A DNA stretch of 44,096 nucleotides from Streptomyces sparsogenes (lineage in GTDB: Bacteria > Actinomycetota > Actinomycetes > Streptomycetales > Streptomycetaceae). Positions 24,846 to 33,507 of the stretch are shown one piece after another. The position numbers and the translations under genes were made by a program. The stretch lies in NCBI RefSeq assembly GCF_001704635.1, contig NZ_MAXF01000039.1:1-44096 (forward strand). Reading direction: 5' to 3'. The stretch's first letter is position 1. Each line of letters begins with the position of its first letter. The notes under the pieces were generated by a model, which had not been told where the DNA came from, searched no databases, and saw only the letters and a program-made list of their open reading frames with translations.

Positions 24846-26129
24846 ATGACCGACGCGTACCTGCTGCCGATCAAGACCGCGGCGGCCCTGTTCCCCCTCG
24901 TGGCGCTGGCCCTGTTCCTGCCGACGGCCGTGGTGCTGTACCGCAGGCACGGCGTCATGTCGCGGGGGCGGACGCTGTCGCTGTACGGCTTCCTGTACTA
25001 CGCGCTGAGCGCGTTCTGCATGACGGTCGTCCCACTGCCCCGGCGGTCCCCGGACATGTGCTCCCGATACGCCGTGGTCGCCGACCCGCAGCTGATCCCG
25101 GGCAACACCTTCGGCGACATCTGGAAGGAGGCGCACGGCAAGGTCACCGTCAACGCGCTGGTCCTGCAGAACCCCGCCGTCGCCGGCACCCTCTTCAACC
25201 TGCTGCTGCTCCTGCCGCTCGGGGTCTTCCTCCGCTACCACTTCCGCCGCGGGCCGGCGGCCACCGCGGCCCTCGGCTTCGGCGCCTCGCTGTTCTTCGA
25301 GCTGACGCAGTGGAGCGGGGTGTGGGGCCTCTACGCGTGCCCGTACCGGCTCTTCGACGTCGACGACCTGATCGTCAACACCTCGGGCGCGCTGCTCGGC
25401 TGGGTCCTGGCCGGACCCCTGACGCGCCGGCTGCCCGCGCTGGAGACGCTGGACGGACGGGCGCTGGCCCGCCACCCGGTGCCGTTCGGACGGCGGCTGA
25501 CGGCGCTGGTGGTGGACCTGGTCGGCTACGCGGCGGTGACGGTCCTCGCCGTCGTGGTGAGCCGGGGGCTCGGCGAGGCGGAGGTCCTGCCCCGGGTGCC
25601 CGGCCCCTGGGTGCCCGGCGCGGCCTTCGCCGGGTGGTTCGTCGTCCTGCCGTATCTGACGGGAGCGACGCCCGGCAAGCGGCTGTTGCGGCTGCGAGTG
25701 GTGCCCGCCGGCGGCGGCGCGCTCCCCCTCCGCCGGCTGGCCGTACGGGCGCTGCTGCTCGGCGTGGCCACGCTCCCGTTGCTGGCGGGGCTGGCGCTCG
25801 CGGCGGCGGTCCTGTTCGTCGAGCCGTCGCTGCCCGGCCTCGTCGCCACCGCCCGGCGGGCGAGCGGCGAGGACGCGGCGTACCTCGCGGCGCTCTATCC
25901 GGAGCAGGCGCTCGTCGCCGTGCTGGGCATCGCGATGCTGCTGGCGTACGGGCTGCGGACGCTGCGGCACCCCGACGGCCTCGGCCCGCACGAGATCCTG
26001 TCGGGACTCCGCAACGAGGCCCTGCCCCACACCCGCGCCCGACGCCCCTACGGAACGGCGGCCGCCCCCGCCGCCCCCGCCCCCGTCAGGGCGGCCGCCC
26101 CGCTGCGGGAGACGCTCACGAGCGTCTGA
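24846..26129 (+). CDS. VanZ-RDD fusion membrane protein
   Basis: 427 aa from ATG 24846, the first codon after the -10 element; no RBS. Residues 1-200 are a VanZ-like domain: several helices, LNLLLLLPLGVFLRYHF-type core (TLFNLLLLLPLGVFLRY), SLFFELTQWSGVWGLYACPYRLFDVDDLIVNTSGALLGW, the diagnostic E..Q...D.DD..N..G pattern. Residues about 220-390 are an RDD domain starting FGRRLTALVVDLVGYAAV and including ATPGKRLLRLRVVPAGGG and three further helices. The C-terminus is Ala/Pro-rich and cytosolic. VanZ in vancomycin clusters gives low-level teicoplanin resistance; the role of this fusion is unknown. It stands alone between sdh and the phosphoesterase. Confidence 0.88.
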   Translation: MTDAYLLPIKTAAALFPLVALALFLPTAVVLYRRHGVMSRGRTLSLYGFLYYALSAFCMTVVPLPRRSPDMCSRYAVVADPQLIPGNTFGDIWKEAHGKVTVNALVLQNPAVAGTLFNLLLLLPLGVFLRYHFRRGPAATAALGFGASLFFELTQWSGVWGLYACPYRLFDVDDLIVNTSGALLGWVLAGPLTRRLPALETLDGRALARHPVPFGRRLTALVVDLVGYAAVTVLAVVVSRGLGEAEVLPRVPGPWVPGAAFAGWFVVLPYLTGATPGKRLLRLRVVPAGGGALPLRRLAVRALLLGVATLPLLAGLALAAAVLFVEPSLPGLVATARRASGEDAAYLAALYPEQALVAVLGIAMLLAYGLRTLRHPDGLGPHEILSGLRNEALPHTRARRPYGTAAAPAAPAPVRAAAPLRETLTSV

Positions 26130-26264
26130 GCGCGGCGGCGGGCGCCGTTCACTCACCGCCGCGCGGCGATCTCCGTCGTCCGCCGGCGGGCTCGCTCAGG
26201 CGCGGGTGGTAAGGCGCGGGTGGCTCAGGCGTTGTCAGGCGCGGGTGGTTCGGGCGTGGGTCGC

Positions 26265-27659
26265 TCAGGCGCGGGTCGCGGCCAGCTCGACCACGGTGAC
26301 GTCCGGCGGCGCCCCCACGCGCACCGGCGGGCCCCAGGCGCCCGCGCCGCGCGTGACGTAGAGCTGGGTGTCGCCGTAGCGGTCGAGCCCGGCGGCGGTC
26401 GGGTTCGCGAGTTCGGCGACGTAGTTGCCCGGCCACATCTGCCCGCCGTGGGTGTGCCCGGACAGCTGCAGATCCACGCCGTGGTCCACCGCGTCATGGA
26501 TCACCACCGGCTGGTGGGCGAGCAGCACGCAGGCGCGCGCCGGGTCGCGGTCGCCGAGCGCCGCCTCGAAGTCCGGGCCCTGGCCCTCGTCCTCGCCCGC
26601 GACGTCGTTGACCCCCGCGAGGTCGAAACCGCCCAGCTCGGCGCGCTCGTTCTCCAGCGGCCGCAGCCCGAGCTCGCGCACGTGGTCGACCCACTCCCGG
26701 GCGCCGGAGTAGTACTCGTGGTTGCCGGTGACGAAGTACGACCCGTGGCGGGCCCGCAGCGCGCGCAGCGGCTCGGCGGCGGGACCGAGGTCCTCGACGC
26801 TGCCGTCGACGAGGTCGCCGACGACGGCGATCAGGTCGGGGCTGGTGCGGTTGATCGTCTCCACGACCCGCCGGGTGTGCGCGCGGCCCAGGATCGGCCC
26901 CAGGTGGATGTCGCTGACCACGGCGATCCGGAACCCGTGCGCCCGGCGCGGCAGCTTGGCCAGCGGCACGGTGACCCGCTTCAGGCGGGGGCCGCGCATC
27001 ACGGTGTACGTCCCGTACCCCACGGTGCCCGCCGACACAGCGGCCGCCCCGACGGCCACGGTCCGCGCGACGAACAGCCGGCGGGAGGGGGGCGCGGGGG
27101 CGGCATCGACAGCGACGGCAGCCGGGGGCTCGCCGGTCTCGCCGACCGGGTCGGTCTCGTTCGCCTCGCCGACCGGGTCGGGCTTGTTCGCCTCGCCGAC
27201 CGGACCGGTCTTGCTCACCTCGCCGACCGGAGCGGCGTCATCGGCCTCGTTCAGCGTGCCCACGGCCACCGGCGTCCGCTCGGCGGGGACGCCGACCGGT
27301 CGGGCGGCGGTGACGGGCGGCGCGAGCCGGGCCGCGTCGCGCCGCTCCAGCCAGCGGCGCAGCAGCGGCCGTATCGCCTCACCCGCCAGCAGGGCGAGCG
27401 TCAGATACAGCACCAGCGCCAGCCACAGATACCCCGGCCAGGCCAGGGCGCGCTGCACGGCGAAGGGCGCTCCGGCCCGCCCGGAGACCAGCGCCCCGAC
27501 ACTGATCAGCGGCAGGACCACGGCGGCCACCGCCCCGGCGCGCCGGGCCCGCCCGCCCCGCGCCGTCGTGTCGCGGACCAGCCGCCGCCACAGATACCAG
27601 TGGACGCCGGCCAGCAGGCCGACGACGGCGAGCGCCACGAGGGCGTACAGCACGACCAC
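26265..27659 (-). CDS. Membrane-anchored metallophosphoesterase (YkuE-like)
   Basis: 464 aa from GTG 27659 behind GGGAGG. N-terminal helices (VVLYALVALAVVGLLAGVHWYLW, VAAVVLPLISVGALV, LWLALVLYLTLALLAGE), then a repeat-rich linker, a Tat/membrane-like helix starting SRRLFVARTVAVGAAAVSAG, and a calcineurin-type phosphoesterase. Metal ligands are seen in RIAVVSDIHLGP, AVVGDLVDGS, VTGNHEYY, LLAHQP and LSGHTHGGQMWP. The domain likely faces outward and acts on lipid-linked or other phosphoesters, as YkuE-type enzymes do; the substrate is not known. It is convergent with the VanZ-RDD gene. Confidence 0.88.
   Translation of the reverse strand: MVVLYALVALAVVGLLAGVHWYLWRRLVRDTTARGGRARRAGAVAAVVLPLISVGALVSGRAGAPFAVQRALAWPGYLWLALVLYLTLALLAGEAIRPLLRRWLERRDAARLAPPVTAARPVGVPAERTPVAVGTLNEADDAAPVGEVSKTGPVGEANKPDPVGEANETDPVGETGEPPAAVAVDAAPAPPSRRLFVARTVAVGAAAVSAGTVGYGTYTVMRGPRLKRVTVPLAKLPRRAHGFRIAVVSDIHLGPILGRAHTRRVVETINRTSPDLIAVVGDLVDGSVEDLGPAAEPLRALRARHGSYFVTGNHEYYSGAREWVDHVRELGLRPLENERAELGGFDLAGVNDVAGEDEGQGPDFEAALGDRDPARACVLLAHQPVVIHDAVDHGVDLQLSGHTHGGQMWPGNYVAELANPTAAGLDRYGDTQLYVTRGAGAWGPPVRVGAPPDVTVVELAATRA
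27138..27236. repeat. 27-bp minisatellite (4 units) inside the phosphoesterase gene
   Basis: CTCGCCGACCGG starts at 27138, 27165, 27192 and 27219, an exact 27-bp period. On the coding strand it makes four 9-residue units (PVGEVSKTG, PVGEANKPD, PVGEANETD, PVGETGE). The units lie in the linker between the N-terminal helices and the catalytic domain, so the copy number sets linker length without a frame change. Confidence 0.9.
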
Positions 27660-27725
27660 TTCAGGTCCTCCCGTTTCGCGCCTCGAAGGCGCCCGTCACA
27701 CCACTACCGCGCGCCCGTCACACCC

Positions 27726-27998
27726 CTACCGCTCCGTGGCCGCGCCCTCCCCGGACGCGGCCTCGCGGCGCAGGGCACGCAGCCCGCGCAACCCGATCAC
27801 GCCGATCCCCGTCCCCAAGAGAAACGAGGTGATCGCGAGCAGCAGATGCACCCAAAAGTACGCGGTGGGATCTCCGGAGTCGTCGAAAGCGAGTCCGCTG
27901 CCGTCCTTCCACAAGTTCTTGACAAAGGTGATCCAGATGGCCCAGCTCCAGACCCCGAAGGCGAGCAGGAACCAGGAAATGGGGCGGCTGAGCTTCAT
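27726..27998 (-). CDS. Small two-helix membrane protein, conserved hypothetical
   Basis: 90 aa from ATG 27998. Two membrane segments (PISWFLLAFGVWSWAIWITFVKNLW and TAYFWVHLLLAITSFLLGTGIGVIGLRGLRAL) separated by a short acidic loop, with a charged C-terminal tail. The N-terminus MKLSRPISWFLLAFGVWSWAIW is characteristic of a conserved Streptomyces small membrane protein of unknown function, which I recall next to this carboxypeptidase. It is divergent from the carboxypeptidase gene over 106 bp and 66 bp from the phosphoesterase start. Confidence 0.8.
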   Translation of the reverse strand: MKLSRPISWFLLAFGVWSWAIWITFVKNLWKDGSGLAFDDSGDPTAYFWVHLLLAITSFLLGTGIGVIGLRGLRALRREAASGEGAATER

Positions 27999-28104
27999 GG
28001 TGTCCAGTATGAGCACGCCTACCGGGCGAACCTCCGGCGGGTACGCCCCTCGTAAGGCCGTGGCAATGTCGCCCGGGGGTTCGAAGGCCGGTACGTTCAC
28101 AGGC

Positions 28105-29382
28105 GTGCCGATGATCTCCTCCTCCGCCCCGAAGCGGGGCTCCGCCGCATCGCTGACCACCGCCGCCGCCCTCCTGCTGGCCGCCCTGCTGGCCGCCGCC
28201 CCGGCCCACGCCGCCCCGGCCGACCGCTCCGACGACAAGGACACCGCCAAGCCGCCCGCCCAGATGTCCGTGGTGGGCGGCAAGCGGCTCGGCCGTCCGG
28301 GCACGCAGGTCTCGCTGAAGGCGGGCGCGCCCGCGCTGCCCAAGGGACTGAGCGGACGCTCCTGGCTGGTGGCCGACGCCGAGTCCGGGGATGTGCTCGC
28401 CGCGCACAACGCCCACTGGAAGCTGCCGCCCGCGTCCACGCTGAAGATGCTCTTCGCGGACACGGTGCTGCCCAAGCTGCCCAAGGACCGCGAGCACAAG
28501 GTGGCGCTCTCCGACCTGGAGGGCATGGGGGCGGGCAGCAGCCTGGTCGGGGTGAAGGAGAACCTCACCTACACGGTGCACGACCTGTGGCTCGGCGTCT
28601 TCCTGCGCTCGGGCAACGACGCGGTGCACGTGCTGTCCGCGATGAACGGGGGCAAGGCGAAGACGGTGCAGGAGATGCAGGCGCACGCCGAGCAGCTCAA
28701 CGCGCTCGACACGCATGTCGTCACCCCGGACGGTTACGACGAGAAGGGCCAGGTCAGCAGCGCGTACGACCTCACCCTGTTCGCTCGTTCGGGGCTCCAG
28801 AAGGCGGACTTCCGGGAGTACTGCTCGACGGCGACCGCCCAGTTCCCCGGGGAGTACAAGAAGGACAAGAAGGGCCACAAGAAGCGCGAGAGCTTCGCGA
28901 TCCAGAACACGAACCGCCTGCTGACCGGCTTCCAGGTGCCGCAGTACAAGGGCATCGCCGGGGTGAAGAACGGCTACACGACGAACGCGGGCTCCACCTT
29001 CACCGGCGTCGCGCAGCGCGGTGACCGGGTGCTGCTGGTCACCGTGATGAACCCGCAGAAGCAGGCGGCCAGCGAGGTCTACAAGGAGACCGCGAAGCTC
29101 TTCGACTGGGGCTTCGAGGCGGCCGACTCGGTGGAGCCGGTGGGCACGCTGGTCCGGCCGGGGCCGAAGGGCCTCGCGAGCGGGCCGGGGGTGGACCACG
29201 CCGGGCAGAAGTCCCACAAGCACGCCCAGGCGGCCGTCTCGGCGGGCGACGACGGCTCGGGCGGGAGGTGGACGGCGGTCGGGCTCACCGGCGGTTCCCT
29301 GGTGCTGCTGGCCGCCGTGGCGTACGCGGTGCACCGCCGGTGGCCGCTGCCGGAGCTGGTGCGTCGCCGCTCGCGCGGCTGA
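28105..29382 (+). CDS. D-alanyl-D-alanine carboxypeptidase (DacA-like)
   Basis: 425 aa; GTG 28105 used, ATG 28111 equally possible. TACGTT at 28092-28097 is placed as a -10 for a leaderless start at 28105. A signal peptide (SLTTAAALLLAALLAAAPAHAAPA) is followed by a serine-peptidase (SXXK) domain: nucleophile PPASTLKML, SGN motif FLRSGNDAVHVL, and KNG (GVKNGYTTNAGSTF) in place of KTG, a change also common in actinobacterial members. A C-terminal helix (WTAVGLTGGSLVLLAAVAYAVHRRW) with a basic tail anchors it in the membrane. It trims the terminal D-Ala from peptidoglycan stem peptides outside the cell. Confidence 0.92.
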   Translation: MPMISSSAPKRGSAASLTTAAALLLAALLAAAPAHAAPADRSDDKDTAKPPAQMSVVGGKRLGRPGTQVSLKAGAPALPKGLSGRSWLVADAESGDVLAAHNAHWKLPPASTLKMLFADTVLPKLPKDREHKVALSDLEGMGAGSSLVGVKENLTYTVHDLWLGVFLRSGNDAVHVLSAMNGGKAKTVQEMQAHAEQLNALDTHVVTPDGYDEKGQVSSAYDLTLFARSGLQKADFREYCSTATAQFPGEYKKDKKGHKKRESFAIQNTNRLLTGFQVPQYKGIAGVKNGYTTNAGSTFTGVAQRGDRVLLVTVMNPQKQAASEVYKETAKLFDWGFEAADSVEPVGTLVRPGPKGLASGPGVDHAGQKSHKHAQAAVSAGDDGSGGRWTAVGLTGGSLVLLAAVAYAVHRRWPLPELVRRRSRG

Positions 29383-29391
29383 GGCGCGGCC

Positions 29392-29445
29392 CCCGGACGC
29401 GGCGCGGTACCCGGACGCGGCGCGGTACCCGGACGCGGCGCGGTA
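29392..29445. repeat. 18-bp tandem repeat, three exact copies
   Basis: CCCGGACGCGGCGCGGTA is repeated three times without a change (29392-29409, 29410-29427, 29428-29445), with a partial fourth. It lies in the 134-bp gap between the convergent carboxypeptidase and YihY genes, followed by GGCCGGGGC repeats (29480-29508). No coding function is seen; it may affect transcript ends. Confidence 0.95.
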
Positions 29446-29516
29446 CCCGGGGGCCCGCTTCACGAACGCTGTACGGGGGCGGCCGGGGCCGGGGCGGCCG
29501 GGGCCGGGGTGCCCGC

Positions 29517-30413
29517 TCAGGGGCTCCCCGGCTCGGCCTTCTCCAGCGTCACCGGCTCGGGCTCGGGGGCGGCCTCGGTGGCGGTCCAGGCGGCGCAGAA
29601 CAGCGTCAGCTTGGCGGTGAAGTTGATCCACAGGAGCAGGGCGATGGGCACCCCGAAGGCCCCGTACATGCTCTTGGCCGCGACGTTCTGGAGGTAGCTG
29701 CTCAGCAGCAGCTTCAGCAGCTCGAAGCCGATCGCGCCGATGAGCGCCGCGACGACGACGCTCCGGCGCGGTGGCTCGACGCCGGGCAGCAGGGTCAGGA
29801 CGTAGCACAGCAGCAGGAAGTCGGCGATGACGGCGGCCGCGAAGGCCGCCACGGTCAGCAGCCAGCCGCCGACCCCGTTCTCGGGGATGCCCAGGTGGCG
29901 CGCGGTCCAGCCGGCGGCGGTCGCGGCGAAGGCGGAGACGGCGAAGGACCCGACGGCGACCCCGCCGAGGCCGAGGAGCAAGACGGCGTCCGTGAACTTG
30001 CGCCGCACCGGGTTCCCGGGGTCCTCCTCCAGCTCCCACACCGCGCGCAGGCACTCGCGCAGCGAGCCGACCCAGCCGATGCCGGCGAGCAGCAGCAGCG
30101 CGCCGGCGACGGCGCCGATCGTCGTGGCGTTCTCGATGAGGCCGCTCAGGTCGAGCTGGCCGGAGATGCCGGGGACCTGCTGGGCGAGCCGCTTCTCCAC
30201 TTGCTTCATCTGGCCTTCGGTGAGCGTCGCCGCGCCGATCGCCGCTCCCACGGTGACCAGCGGGAAGAAGGCGAGGAAGCTGATGAAGGTGATGGCGGCG
30301 GCGAGGCGCGTCCAATGGACGTGCTCCAGCCTCTCGTACGCGCGCCAGGCGTGGGTACGCATCACCCGGACGATCACGGGGCCGATCAACGGGAGCCGGG
30401 TCAACCAGTCCAT
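29517..30413 (-). CDS. YihY/BrkB family inner membrane protein
   Basis: 298 aa from ATG 30413. Six hydrophobic segments and the family pattern: WTRLAAAITFISFLAFFPLVTVGAAIG, a loop with VEKRLAQQVPGISGQLDLSGLIENATTIG, GALLLLAGIGWVGSLRECLRAVWELEEDPGNPVRRKFTDAV, GVGGWLLTVAAFAAAVIADFLLLCYVLTLLPGVEPPRRSVVVAALIGAIGFELLKLLLSSYL and SMYGAFGVPIALLLWINFTAKLTLFCAAW. The family was once called RNase BN in error; its real function is unclear. The gene follows the 2H phosphoesterase on the same strand. Confidence 0.92.
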   Translation of the reverse strand: MDWLTRLPLIGPVIVRVMRTHAWRAYERLEHVHWTRLAAAITFISFLAFFPLVTVGAAIGAATLTEGQMKQVEKRLAQQVPGISGQLDLSGLIENATTIGAVAGALLLLAGIGWVGSLRECLRAVWELEEDPGNPVRRKFTDAVLLLGLGGVAVGSFAVSAFAATAAGWTARHLGIPENGVGGWLLTVAAFAAAVIADFLLLCYVLTLLPGVEPPRRSVVVAALIGAIGFELLKLLLSSYLQNVAAKSMYGAFGVPIALLLWINFTAKLTLFCAAWTATEAAPEPEPVTLEKAEPGSP

Positions 30414-30507
30414 GATCAGCGTCTACCCCCAGGTCGGCGGGTCAGCCGGAACCGGCTCGGCCGACACTCCGCCCGTCACTCTTCCTGGTGACGGGCGGCC
30501 CCGGCTG

Positions 30508-30560
30508 CGACCGTGACTACCCGGGCGCGACCGTGACTATCCGGCCACGACCGTGACTAC
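30508..30560. repeat. 20-bp tandem repeat, three units, covering a stop codon
   Basis: CGACCGTGACTA occurs at 30508, 30528 and 30548, a 20-bp period with small spacer changes. The last unit contains the stop codon of the 2H phosphoesterase (30557-30559), so the repeat grew at that gene's 3' end into the gap before YihY. Confidence 0.88.
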
Positions 30561-31156
30561 AGGGACGGCGCGGGCGGGCGGGAGAGGTTGACCTGACGGG
30601 GGACCACCGGGCCGGTGCCCGAGGGGCCCTGACCGCCGCCGAAGGGGTATTCGCGGTCCAGGCGCCAGACCCCGTCCGCGCCCTGCTCGTAGAGCGCGAA
30701 GCCGCCGATCGTCCAGGCCGCCCGGAAGTCCTTCAGCTCCGCGTACGCCCGGTCCATGGCCTCCTCGTCGATGCCATGGGCGATCGTGACGTGCGGGTGG
30801 TACGGGAACTGCAGCTCACGGGCGCACGGCCCGGATGCCTCCCGGACCCGCTCCTGGAGCGCGGTGCACTCCTCCACCCCTTCGACGATCTTGACGTAGA
30901 CGACCGGCGACAGCGGGCGGAAGGTGTCGGTCCCCTCCAGCCGCATCGTGAACGGCCGGCCCTCGGCCGCGACCGTCGCCAGATGGCGCTCGACACCGGG
31001 CAGCGCCGAGGAGTCCACCTCGGTGGGCGGCAGCAGCGTGACGTGGGTGGGGATGCCGTGGGCGGCGGGGTCCCCGAAGCCCGCGCGCCGCTGCTGCAGA
31101 TAGCTGCCGTACGGCTCCGGGACCGCGATCGAAACGCCGAGCGTTACGGTCCCCAC
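30557..31156 (-). CDS. 2'-5' RNA ligase / 2H phosphoesterase family protein
   Basis: 199 aa from ATG 31156. The two catalytic HxT motifs are PTHVTLLPP (about residue 37) and YHPHVTIAHG (about residue 121). LGVSIAVPEPYGSYLQQRRAGFGDPAAHGIPTHVTLLPPT and FRPLSPVVYVKIVEG fit the LigT/YjcG-like group. 2H enzymes cleave 2',3'-cyclic or 2'-5' phosphodiester bonds; the natural substrate is unknown. The gene is downstream of trpS on the same strand, with a hairpin between, and upstream of YihY. Confidence 0.9.
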   Translation of the reverse strand: MGTVTLGVSIAVPEPYGSYLQQRRAGFGDPAAHGIPTHVTLLPPTEVDSSALPGVERHLATVAAEGRPFTMRLEGTDTFRPLSPVVYVKIVEGVEECTALQERVREASGPCARELQFPYHPHVTIAHGIDEEAMDRAYAELKDFRAAWTIGGFALYEQGADGVWRLDREYPFGGGQGPSGTGPVVPRQVNLSRPPAPSL

Positions 31157-31229
31157 TGCGTTCTCCCTCCTGGCCCTCCCGGGCGTTGTTGGGCCTCAGC
31201 CGCTGCACCGGTGTCAGTGTGGCGGCTGC

Positions 31230-31294
31230 GCCGCCTTCGCGGCTAGCTACGTCGGTCCTTCGGCGCACGTGCCCGGGGCCCCTGCGAAGGCGGC
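31230..31294 (-). terminator. Hairpin after trpS
   Basis: GCCGCCTTCGC (31230-31240) pairs exactly with GCGAAGGCGGC (31284-31294) across a 43-nt loop that itself can fold. It starts 24 bp after the trpS stop and precedes the 2H phosphoesterase start, so it may be a weak terminator or attenuator. Confidence 0.55.
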
Positions 31295-31317
31295 CACAGG
31301 GCGATGGTCAATGCCGG

Positions 31318-32538
<1,221 letters not shown>

Positions 32539-32549
32539 TCATCGCGCGG

Positions 32550-33476
32550 GTGCGGTCGGGGGACACCGAGGCATACGCGGAGCTGATGCGGGCCCACGCC
32601 CCGATCGCGCACCGCACGGCCGTGCTCCTCGGCGCGGGCGCCGACGCGGAGGACGTGGTGCAGGACGCCTTCGTGAAGGCGTATCTCGCCCTGGGCGGCT
32701 TCCGGGAGGGCGCCGCGTTCCGGCCCTGGCTGCTGCGGATCGTGGCCAACGAGACGAGTAACGCGCTCCGCTCCGCGCGGCGGATGCGCACGGCGGCCGA
32801 CCGCGAGGCGGCCGCGCTGGGCGGCGCCGAGCCGGCCATACCGGACTGCGCGGACCCGGCGGTCGCGGCCCTGGCCGACGAGCGCCGGGCCGAGCTGCTG
32901 GCCGCGCTGGATCAGCTGAGCGAGCCCCAGCGGCGGGTGGTCACCTACCGCTATCTGCTGGATCTGGACGAGGCGGAGACCGCGCAGGCCCTCGGCTGGC
33001 CGCGCGGCACGGTGAAGTCCCGGCTCAGCCGTGCCCTGAGGCGGCTGGAGCTGCTGCTCGGGGCGGGCTGGACGGCCGAGGAGGAAGGAAGGCGGGAGAG
33101 TGGAGGGCAGGGAAGTGGAGGGCAGGGAAGTCGAGGCCAGAGGGTCCGGGGCTGCACCCCGGAGCGGGGGCGGGCGGCTGCCCGACGAATTGCGGGCGCT
33201 CGGGCGCGCGCTGGAGTCGCCCCGGCCGGGCGTGCGGCCGATGGACGACGAGACGCTGGTCGAGCGGGTGATGGCGCGGATAGTACGGGCTTCGGCGGCC
33301 ACCCCCGCGACCGCGCCCACTCCGGAGGCACCGGACCAGGCCGGGCGACAGGGGCGGCCCCAGGTCTGGCCGGAGGAGCAGTGGCGGGAGCTGCCCGGCC
33401 TGACGGCCGGGCAGGGCCCCGTGGACATCCCCGGGAAGGGCGGCGTCAGTCGGTCGGCAGACCGGGGGCGGGGTAG
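32550..33476 (+). CDS. ECF sigma factor with damaged 5' and 3' ends
   Basis: The only in-frame start is GTG 32550, inside the conserved [12 protein letters not shown] segment that should precede region 2. Region 2 (DTEAYAELMRAHAPIAHRTAVLLGAGADAEDVVQDAFVKAYLALGGFREGAAFRPWLLRIVANETSNALRS) and region 4 (LDQLSEPQRRVVTYRYLLDLDEAETAQALGWPRGTVKSRLSRALRRLELLL) are intact. An ATG at 32378 opens a +1-offset frame ([21 protein letters not shown]) through a GGC-rich repeat, so the original start was probably there and a frameshift lies near 32490-32525. At the 3' end the frame runs on for about 120 residues past region 4 with no family likeness, overlapping the next gene. Confidence 0.75.
   Translation: MRSGDTEAYAELMRAHAPIAHRTAVLLGAGADAEDVVQDAFVKAYLALGGFREGAAFRPWLLRIVANETSNALRSARRMRTAADREAAALGGAEPAIPDCADPAVAALADERRAELLAALDQLSEPQRRVVTYRYLLDLDEAETAQALGWPRGTVKSRLSRALRRLELLLGAGWTAEEEGRRESGGQGSGGQGSRGQRVRGCTPERGRAAARRIAGARARAGVAPAGRAADGRRDAGRAGDGADSTGFGGHPRDRAHSGGTGPGRATGAAPGLAGGAVAGAARPDGRAGPRGHPREGRRQSVGRPGAG
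33100..33143. repeat. 15-bp tandem repeat at sigma / anti-sigma junction
   Basis: GTGGAGGGCAGGGAA is present twice and a third, altered copy (GTCGAGGCCAGAGGG) follows. It encodes GGQGS units in the sigma frame and VEGRE units in the next gene's frame. It lies where the sigma stop would normally overlap the next start, and may have removed that stop. Confidence 0.85.
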
Positions 33477-33507
33477 GCCGCCATCAGCTCCGCCACCTCA
33501 CCCCTGA
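33100..33507 (+). CDS. Anti-sigma-like N-terminal remnant
   Basis: 135 aa from GTG 33100 after GGAAGG. The part GGGRLPDELRALGRALESPRPGVRPMDDETLVERVMARIVRA is like the cytosolic N-terminus of small anti-sigma proteins found after ECF genes. Such proteins then have a membrane helix and an outer domain; here a Pro/Ala stretch and WPEEQWRELPGL follow and the frame runs through the glyA terminator hairpin into the 3' end of glyA (overlap of 62 bp). No membrane helix remains, so it is likely a truncated pseudogene. Confidence 0.55.
   Translation: MEGREVEGREVEARGSGAAPRSGGGRLPDELRALGRALESPRPGVRPMDDETLVERVMARIVRASAATPATAPTPEAPDQAGRQGRPQVWPEEQWRELPGLTAGQGPVDIPGKGGVSRSADRGRGRPPSAPPPHP
33392..33413 (-). 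terminator. glyA terminator hairpin
   Basis: TGCCCGGCC (33392-33400) and its complement GGCCGGGCA (33405-33413) form a 9-bp stem with a TGAC loop, 33 bp beyond the glyA stop on the minus strand. It lies inside the frame of the anti-sigma remnant. Confidence 0.7.

Noticed and set aside
27138..27236. Regular repeats considered as a CRISPR array
   Set aside because: Units are adjacent without unique spacers, in frame inside a protein gene, and no cas genes are present.
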